Source: Gari tellinella
Lineage: Eukaryota > Mollusca > Bivalvia > Cardiida > Psammobiidae
NCBI GenBank assembly: GCA_922989275.2
Contig: OV277858.1
Location: 14,148,227 to 14,212,226, forward strand
Reading direction: 5' to 3'
DNA length: 64,000 nucleotides
The notes under the pieces are model-generated. The model did not search any database. It worked only from the letters and a program-made list of their open reading frames with translations, and was not told the origin of the DNA. Both the position numbers and the translations under genes were made by a program. Of this stretch, positions 56,700-64,000 are shown piece after piece. The first letter of the stretch is position 1. Every line of letters starts with the position of its first letter.

Positions 56700-57830
56700 T
56701 GACAAATTTTTACTGTCCCATCTCACAACTCGGATTCTCATCTTGATCCAAACTGTAAAAATGAAACGAAAAACTGAGCTGTGAATCATTTTTGATCCTG
56801 ATTAGAACCAAGCTACTCGGCGTCTCATCTACATGAAATGTGTGTAAAAATAAAAATAAAGTAAAAATTGAATAATGCAAAGGTGTCAAACAGTTTGGAT
56901 CCTGATGCAGAGCCGATCTACACGGTGTCTGATCAAGATTCAAACTGATTGCGTAGGAATTCACGTGAGAAAAAAATTCTAATAGATATCAAACAGTTAC
57001 GACGCAGAGTCACTCAAAATTGTGATCGGGATCCAAACTGTCTAAATATATATCAAAGGAATATTTCTTCATAAAATGTAAATCTGTTTAGATCTTGATC
57101 AGATGGCGAGCTACTCGGCGTCTCATCTTCATCTAAATCGCTTTTGTAAAACTATAATAAAAATAATTGAATGTGTTCTAATATGTCAAACAGTTTGGAT
57201 CTTGATGCAGTGCCGATCTACACGGCGTCTGATCAAAATTCAAACTGATTGCGTAGGAATTTACGTGAAAACATTTTCTAATAGATATCAAACAGTTACG
57301 ACGCCGAGTCACTCAACATTGTGATCGGGATCCAAACTGTCTGAATTTACCGGGTTTTTTTTTTCAAAGGAATATTTCTTCATAAAATGTAAATCTGTTT
57401 AGATCTTGATCAGATTGCGAGCTACTCGGCGTCTCATCTTCATCCAAATCGCTTTTGTAAAACTATAATGTAAAATAATTGAATGTTCTCTAGCAGTTTG
57501 GATCCTGATGCAGTACCGATCTACATGGCGTCTGATCAAAATTCAAACTGATTGCGTAGGAATTTACGTGAAAAAAAAAATTCGAATAGATATCAAACAG
57601 TTGTGACGCCGAGTGACTCAACATTGTGATCGGGATCCAAACTGTCTGAATTTATACCAAAGGAATATTTAATTCATAAAATGCAAATCAGACTCCGAGT
57701 TACTAAGTATCTGAGCTATATCATTGCTTTTAGATCCAGATCAGACTCCGAGTTACTGAGAATCTTAGCTGTTAATGCTTAGATCAATATCGGACTCCGA
57801 GTTACTCGGCGTATTATCTGGATTATAGTT
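56700..57830. repeat. ~300-bp tandem repeat built from CAAACAGTTTG palindromes
   Basis: The box GATC(C/T)TGAT(C/T)AGA...GCTACTCGG starts at 56794, 57091 and 57402 (297 and 311 bp apart). Each unit holds two palindromes: CAAACAGTTTGGATC...TCAAACTGATTG (56887, 57187, about 57491) and CAAACAGTTACGACGCCGAG...GATCCAAACTGTC (56991, 57288, 57594). After 57680 shorter units with GACTCCGAGTTACT continue. Short frames are by-products. Confidence 0.85.
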
Positions 57831-57939
57831 GTTTTGAAATGCTATTCTATGGTATTCTGTTGTAGACAGCAGGTAAATCGTTACTCCATGCGGTATATAT
57901 ACTTACCATAGTAACATAAATCTTAAGTAAAAATATATT

Positions 57940-58330
57940 GGAAATATATTGACTTGTATCGTTTTCACCCAATTGCATGCAACTTATTCAAACTTAAAAT
58001 TGTATGAAAATTACACAGTTAGAAAGGACATTTAATTGTCTACAAACTTTACATTTACACTGTTATAATTTGGTGAAGCAAAAAAGCAGTTATAAGGGCT
58101 TGAAAATAACAGGTACCATACATCTAAGTGTCAGTAATAAAAAGGATTGGAAATATATTGACTTGTATCGTTTTAACCCAGTGACATTCTACTTATTCAT
58201 AGTTCAAATTGTATAAGAATAATACCGTTAGAAAGAGAATTTAATTGTCTACAACATTTACATTTATACTATTATGCTATTGTGAAGCAGAAAGGCAGTT
58301 AATAGGGCTTAACAATGACAGGTGTCAAAG
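57940..58330. repeat. Tandem duplication of ~209 bp
   Basis: GGAAATATATTGACTTGTAT starts at 57940 and 58149; both copies continue through GTTAGAAAG, TTTAATTGTCTACAA and GGGCTT(G/A)A(A/C)AAT...ACAGG. Confidence 0.75.
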
Positions 58331-58667
58331 TCACACTAATTTTCCAATATTTCCAATTAGGTGTATTGGTGAGAGTGTGTACTCTTATCAGACTGATACT
58401 GCTATAGATGGCCGTATAAGGCTTATCTATACATCCCTGGCATATACGGATATGGCCTAATTGCTATCAGGTAAAGGGTTAAGACAATGAATGAATTAGC
58501 ATTTCTGACATTTCAAGCCATACGAACAAATCTACAGTAGACTAGGATTGATTTTAAGCATCGGAGTCATGCACATCACTACCTAACGTAAAAATTCTCG
58601 GTTTTCAGTTACTGGCAGTAGCGGAATGTCGTATTTTCTACCAGTTCCATTACATAACAAACAGCCT

Positions 58668-58775
58668 GGTCATTCGCCATTGGTTGGCTTTTAATGGAAT
58701 TTATAACAGGTGCTTTTAAGCTTACATTTCTGGTCATTCGCCATTGGTTGGCTTTTTATGGAATTTGTGTCAAAT
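58668..58775. repeat. 63-bp-spaced direct repeat
   Basis: TGGTCATTCGCCATTGGTTG at 58668 and 58731, each followed by GCTTTT(A/T)ATGGAATTT. Confidence 0.75.
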
Positions 58776-59841
58776 AAAACCCCATGCAGCTCCTCAGAAA
58801 AAATGACCACAGAGTGACAGAATCTCAGTTTGTTCTTCAACAGCGTTAAGTTAGACGGCGCGCTGGTAGATTGTCGTTCGCCGATCTGTGTACGGTCTGG
58901 AGCGTATATAAATATAATGACGACATTAAGGTGACCAGTTATCCTTTAAAATGGGGGTTAAGGCGACCGGCAGTTTAGGGTGACCAAAAGCGGTCTCCTT
59001 AATATTTTGACATTAAATTTCAGGGGTAAAAAATGATGCTAGAGCGTCGAAACTTTGCAAACACCTTAAAAACAGTCCTCTTACTCATATGGAATTAACT
59101 TTTCTGGTCTGAAAAGATAAAGAAAATCAAAAAAATAACTTGAAATCTTGATCGCGTATATTTTGAAGTCCCTAAAATAAGTGTTTAAGGCGACCAACGT
59201 AAAACCTGATTTATGTCAGAATTTGACTATATATTGATACTTTCAAAGTTGTACTTTTGTTTAATTGTCCGTCTGAGGTAGTGTGACGATGCTTGTCCCT
59301 TTTCTGCTGAAAATAAAGAAATCGAGTTTTTAAGCCTATAAATTTGTCATACTTTAAAACCGTTACAGTGGACATATTCGCTAAGTTTCGGACGACTTTC
59401 TGAGACGCATCCATTTCACATCAACATTCGAAGGTATTCCAAATTAGCAGTTCCGCTTCAACGACCGCCAAAAATGGCAATATACGGGAAACGAATGGTG
59501 AGTTTTTGACGCTTTATCACACACTATGTAGCATATGTCTAGTTATTTGATTTAATTTATTTTTCTGCAATCTATCTTTGGTTGATTTGCAATGTTGTCC
59601 GTTGACGTGCACACTTATCGACGTGTCGAACTGTCCGGGCGTCAAACTGTTTATAACTACTGGTGGGTGGGGGGACGGAGAAGTTCCACTTGAAGTCTTG
59701 AGAATATCTGTGAGGTAGGCCCCTATGTAGGAGGATCTTCCGCTTTATGTAAAAATCAACAAACGTATATTGTACCTGTTGAAATATAGAATGTTGATCT
59801 ACATTTCTTTAAAATATTTGAGACTGAAATATTCGGGATAA
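58776..59841. other. No recognised gene
   Basis: Between 58925 and 59195 the phrase TTAAGG(C/T)GACCA recurs, possibly a decayed repeat. The small minus-strand frame 59211-59414 has no recognisable domain. Confidence 0.35.
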
Positions 59842-59850
59842 TATTATATT

Positions 59851-60821
59851 GGTAGTGACTAGGGGTACGTGACCGTACCTCTAATATTTGAAATTAGCGG
59901 TACGGTCACGTACCCCTAGCGAGCCCTGTGAGGGTTGACTAGGGGTACGTGAGTCAAAAACACTATAACGCAACACTTTATTTTGTCCGCAGATACCTTA
60001 ATATCGATGTTAATGTTAATAATATATCATTTCTACCTTAAATATGACTGTTTAACGCAGAAAATTAAAGAAACTTCATCAACAAAAAATTTCCAATCGG
60101 CAATTTTTTCACGGCAGCGAAAACTTTAGGCCTATCTTTGAATTTAAAGAACGTATAGACACATTTTTACAAGCATGTATAATTATCCAATACCAGCTTT
60201 GTTTAGAATTAGTGCACTGTTTAATTGCGATCTATTGTCAAACGTGTTTTCAAGGTGATTTTTGTCACAGGTCTGTCTTTAACCAGCAAACTTCTTGCAT
60301 GAATCGATACCCGATGACAGCCGAAGTTTCGCTAGTTTCTATATTCTTAGATCTACCACTTTCAATTTATATTCAACGCTAATTAAGTTAGATAGCAACA
60401 ACGGCAGTAATTTTGAACACGCCTATTATATAATTATAAGTTACATTTGAATCAAATTTATAAGAAAAAGAAGAAAAAACCCATTGGGGACAGATTTCAG
60501 AAATCGGGCGTATATTTAACACTATACCCTATATGCGGAATACTTCTATTCTTATCCTTGCGGTGAAAACAAGTTTGGGTGGAGAATATTTCTCGAAGTT
60601 TCTTTGTTTTTCTCCATTAAATATCCCCAAAATAAGGTAAACATGAGAGATTAGTAATATTACCATCATTAAAACGTATCTGCAGGCAAACTAATGTGTT
60701 GATACATAGTTTAAATGACTCACGTACCCCTAGTCAACCCTCACAGGACTCGCTAGGGGTACGTGACCGTACCGCTAATTTCTAATATTAGAGGTACGGT
60801 CACGTACACCTAGTCACTACC
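59851..60821. mobile_element. Mutator-like non-autonomous element with 9-bp target duplication
   Basis: 971 bp with inverted ends of about 105 bp beginning GGTAGTGACTAGGGGTACGT. TATTATATT (59842-59850) is repeated exactly at 60822-60830. Long TIRs and a 9-bp duplication are the usual signature of Mutator-like elements. Each TIR is itself palindromic: ACTAGGGGTACGTGACCGTA pairs with TACGGTCACGTACCCCTAG. The interior has no transposase frame. Confidence 0.8.
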
Positions 60822-61143
60822 TATTATATTTGGAAGCCTAAATGTGCCTTCAAATCTGACCAAAATAGCTATAAATTCAAAGAAATGGAGATAATCTGCG
60901 ACTTCTGACGTTTATGTTTGAATAAGGCGAATGTGTTCACTAAATAAGCTGATGAATAACTATTTGGATTTTTTTTTCTAAACTTGATTTAAGCCGGCGA
61001 AAAATTCCCATTAACAGTGAGAACCACTGTGAAATAATAAAGAAGATGTTATAATTTTAATCATATGATGCTTCAACACAAGTGAAACCGTCTGTAGTTA
61101 GGTCCGGTATTGTTTTGAAACCACTGTGTCGGTGTCCGTTTTC

Positions 61144-61243
61144 ACGAACCCCTAGCCTACCCTCACAGGACTCGCTAGGAGTATGTGACCGTATCGCTAA
61201 TTTCAAGTATTAGAGGTACGGTCACGTACCCCCAGTCACTACC
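61144..61243. mobile_element. Solo terminal repeat of the Mutator-like family
   Basis: CCCTAGCCTACCCTCACAGG through GGTACGGTCACGTACCCCCA to GTCACTACC matches the right end of 59851-60821. No opposite end is found nearby, so it is a truncated copy. Confidence 0.75.
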
Positions 61244-61369
61244 TTTAAAATATAGTCATTGTCTGAATAATTGGCTGAAATTTATAGAGTCAAGAAAATT
61301 AGCTTAACTCACTTGATTCTCGGTATTACAGTAACGTAACAGATAAGGGACCGCCTAAGCACTCGGTGA

Positions 61370-61745
61370 ATGCAATGCCCTGGCTAAAGCCCCGATCTCA
61401 ATGTCCCGCTGCTGGCCCCGGTACGTCCCGGTTGAGATAGCCGGTGGACTTGGATGAGCCGGGCGGTTTTTATGAAAAAATAAATTGCGATCTCACATTC
61501 CCGGTGTCTCCCCTGGTGGAGCACCGGTTATGAAGCCGGACCTTCCTGGTGAGTTCCCAGTTTGGCCCGGCGTAGTTACGGTGCAGGGCCGTTCTGTTCC
61601 CGGTTTACCCCGGTATAATAATAAGTTAATAACACGGTGTAACCCCGGCCATCGCCGGTGGTATCTGAATGACCACTGGTGTCGTCCCGATCAACCCTGG
61701 TTGTTCACCGGTGACGTGCCGGTGTTCGCCGGAAAGTACATACAT
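61370..61745. repeat. CCGG-rich island 1
   Basis: CCCCGGTACGTCCCGGTTG, GCCGGTGGACTTGGATGAG, CCCGGTGTCTCCCCTGG and similar CCGG/CCCCGG words recur at 10-25 bp spacing within AT-rich DNA. A 105-codon plus frame (61485-61802) runs through it with Pro/Gly-rich content and no recognised domain. Confidence 0.55.
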
Positions 61746-61876
61746 CGGGGCGGACGTGAATTAGTATCAATTATCTTTTGTCTCTCGGGGTATATGAGAT
61801 GAAATACAAAGGAAATGCAATAAAATAGAACATAATAATGTTGTAGACTGTTCAAACTTCATTTTAATATGAGTTT

Positions 61877-61918
61877 CAAACAGTTTGCCTAGCGTCTGAT
61901 CTGGTTACATACTGTTTG
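61877..61918. repeat. CAAACAGTTTG palindrome, deleted copy
   Basis: CAAACAGTTTGCC, AGCGTCTGATCTGG, then ACTGTTTG. One inner arm is missing. Confidence 0.55.
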
Positions 61919-62109
61919 TTACAATGACTTTAGCCTGAAGCCGTTTATTTATAGAGAAAAACTTTCCTTTTAAATATTAGATTTACCCTATACAATAGAG
62001 AGGACGATATTATTTCCTATATAAACACAGACGAAACAGAAACACTAAAAATAAAATGTAGTAATCTGCATTTTTTAAAAAAAAAATCAAATTTATGCTC
62101 GCATATTAT

Positions 62110-62420
62110 ATACACCCCGGTTGTTCAGGGTAGAGGCCCGGAGCTGCCCCGGATGTGCTGGTAAAGATCCGGCGTTGCTCTGGCATTCCCCTGACCCTGG
62201 ATGAAGCCGGTTCTGGTTTCTGTCCCGGTGACCCCCGGTTGTATTAAACATTTTAAAGCATCCGGGGAAGTTAGCCGGTGGAAGCTGGTCGATAAAGGAT
62301 CGAGCTGCAGTCGCCCCCGGCGCTGCCAAGGTTGTACTCCAGGTGAATGCCGGTTTGCTAAACCGGGACTCACGGGAACCCAAACCTGGACAGTGAGATC
62401 GTGGCTTAAGCATCAGCTAC
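62110..62420. repeat. CCGG-rich island 2
   Basis: CACCCCGGTTGTTC, CCCCGGATGTGCTGG, CCCGGTGACCCCCGG and others in the same style as 61370-61745, separated from it by ~360 bp of AT-rich DNA. Frames on both strands are open by composition only. Confidence 0.55.
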
Positions 62421-62730
62421 GGGCTAATCCTAGCATATTACAGTCAGGTTTTTTTGCTGTTAACTGAATTAGCAACATCACTTTTTGTCATAAAACAGTT
62501 AAATATAGATTTGAGAAGAACTTATTACAAACCATGCCTTATTTATACTATGATGAGGTTGACAGGCTTTCTCTAGATATGACCAAAAATCGCAGTTAAA
62601 TGCACTCGGACCCGTACACATTTCTGGTATTTGAGTAGGTTTCCCTGGTCAAACAATGCAGCGAAAGGGCCATTTTAAAAACAAAATCAAGAGATCTATA
62701 GTTCTAGATCTAAAGTTCCGTCCGTCCGCG

Positions 62731-64000
62731 TGTCCAGCTTGTCCGGAGCATAACTTCTAAAGTATAACAGCTATTGACTTCAAACTTCATATACAGATAG
62801 ATCTTATTGACCAGGAGTGCAGTGCGCCAGAACCATTACTCTGACGTCAGTATTTTTGGAGTTATTGCCCTTTGTTATTTTTATCAAATTTAGGCTTGTC
62901 AGGATCATAACTTCCAAAGTATAATAGCTATTGACTTCAAACTTCATATACAGATAGATCTAATTAACTAGGAGTGCAGTGCGCAAGAACCGTTACTCTG
63001 ACATCAGTTTTTTTGGAGTTATTGCCCTTTGTTATTACATTTTTACCCAATTTAGGCTTGTCCGGAGCATTACTTTTAAAGTATAAGAGCTATTGACTTC
63101 AAACTTCATATACCGATAGATCTCATTGACTAGGAGTGCAGTCTGCAAGACCCGTTACTCTGTCATCAGTATTTTTGGAGTTATTGCCCTTTGTTATTAT
63201 ATTTTTTCCCAATTTAGGCTTGTCCGGAGCATTACTTCCAAAGTATAAGAGCTATTGACTTTTAACTTCATATACAGATAGATCTCATTGACTTAGAGTG
63301 CAGTGCGCAAGAACCGTTACTCTTTCATTAGTCTTTTTGGAGTTATTGTCCTTTGTTGTTATATTTTTACCAAATTTAGGCTTGTCCGGAGCATAACTTC
63401 TAAAGTATAAAAGCTATTGACTTCAAACTTCATATACAGATAGATCTCATTGACTTAGTGTGCAGTGCGCAAGAACCGTTACTCTGTCATCAGTATTTTT
63501 GGAGTTATTGCTCTTTGTTGTCATATTTTTACCCAATTTAGGCTTGTCCGGAGCATAACTTCAAAAGTAAAAGAGCTATTGACTTTAAACTTCATATACA
63601 GATAGATCTTATTTACTAGGAGTGCAGTGCGCAAGAACAATAATTCTGCCATCAGTATTTTTGGTGTTATTGCCCTTTGTTGTTATATTTTTACCCAATT
63701 TAGGTTTGTCCGGAGCATAACTTTCAAAGTATAGAAGCTATTGACCCCAAACTTCATATACAGATAGATCTTATTAACTAGGAGTGCAGTGCACAAGAAC
63801 CATAACTCTATCATCAGTATTTTTGGAGTTATTACCCTTTGTTGATATATTTTTTATCCAATTTAGGCTTGTCCAGAACATAACTTCCAAAGTATAAGAG
63901 CTATTGACTTCAACCTTCATATACAGATAGATCTCATTTACCAGGAGTGCAATGCATAAGAACCTGTACTCTGTCATCCATATTTTTGGAGTTATTTCCC
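62731..64000. repeat. 162-bp tandem array running off the window
   Basis: The box GGAGTTATTGCCCTTTG recurs with its GTTATT at 62861, 63018, 63180, 63342, 63504, 63666, 63828 and 63991: spacings 157, 162, 162, 162, 162, 162 and 163 bp. Each unit has CTTGTCCGGAGCATAACTTC, GAGCTATTGACTTCAAACTT, CATATACAGATAGATCT and AGGAGTGCAGTGCGCAAGAA. The array extends beyond 64000. Non-coding; the small minus frame at 63774-63977 is a by-product. Confidence 0.9.

Noticed and set aside
61485..61802. Collagen-like or Pro/Gly-rich protein
   Set aside because: No regular Gly-X-Y pattern; the composition follows from CCGG words and both strands are open.

Overview
The window looks like intergenic or intronic nuclear DNA from an animal, most likely a bivalve mollusc. 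It is AT-rich with no prokaryotic gene organisation: the longest open frame is 253 codons and belongs to a decayed retrotransposon. The bivalve assignment is inferred from the mixture of repeats (an RT family with the motif GIPMGTNCAP, Tx1/L1-like LINEs, elements beginning AGCTCACC and ending in a CCCCATGGGG hairpin, ~160-bp tandem repeats in dispersed elements, tRNA-like SINE heads). No complete host gene could be supported.

Large-scale layout. About 0.3-9.35 kb is repeated in inverted orientation at 42.84-51.7 kb, giving two ~9-kb arms around a ~33-kb spacer. Both arms carry an exon-like block (3802-4028 + and 49303-49527 -) with a splice-acceptor-like border and a shared reading frame, broken by different lesions in each arm, so the arms look like two decayed copies of one gene region. 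Two further low-identity pairs exist: a direct one (about 15.0-15.13 and 16.9-18.6 kb versus 39.84-41.0 kb) and an inverted one (24.13-24.72 versus 53.29-53.90 kb).

Mobile elements by position: AGCTCACC-family element 1.85-3.25 kb; piggyBac-like non-autonomous twins at 4.35-6.07 and 15.14-16.85 kb; Penelope-like RT element, 5'-truncated head-to-tail dimer on the minus strand at 9.79-11.84 kb and an RT-bearing copy on the plus strand at about 21.8-23.39 kb, the latter inside an older element with sub-repeated inverted ends (20.34-23.79 kb); decayed LINE with ORF1 and endonuclease 26.15-27.63 kb; hairpin minisatellite 30.01-31.94 kb; ~170-bp tandem repeat 32.6-33.3 kb; Tx1/L1-like LINE on the minus strand 34.4-36.73 kb, interrupted at 35.1-35.51 kb; element with ~160-bp tandem units 36.73-38.39 kb (related copy 20.88-21.64 kb); tRNA-derived pair 39.5-39.8 kb; further AGCTCACC elements at 43.17-43.90, 45.67-46.40 and 47.95-49.07 kb; TA-flanked element 49.83-50.43 kb; GC-rich 84-bp repeat 50.8-51.0 kb; LINE RT fragment 54.0-54.36 kb; ~300-bp tandem repeat 56.7-57.8 kb; Mutator-like element with a 9-bp target duplication 59.85-60.82 kb; CCGG-rich islands 61.4-62.4 kb; and a 162-bp tandem array from 62.73 kb to the window end.

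The most striking theme is inverted-repeat DNA at every scale: the kilobase arms, long foldbacks, a dispersed palindrome based on CAAACAGTTTG with at least eleven copies, an AAAGC hairpin family, and a minisatellite in which most units are themselves hairpins. Because the two arms descend from one ancestor, several insertions can be read directly against an empty site in the other arm. All identities and homologies here were judged by eye; none was computed.
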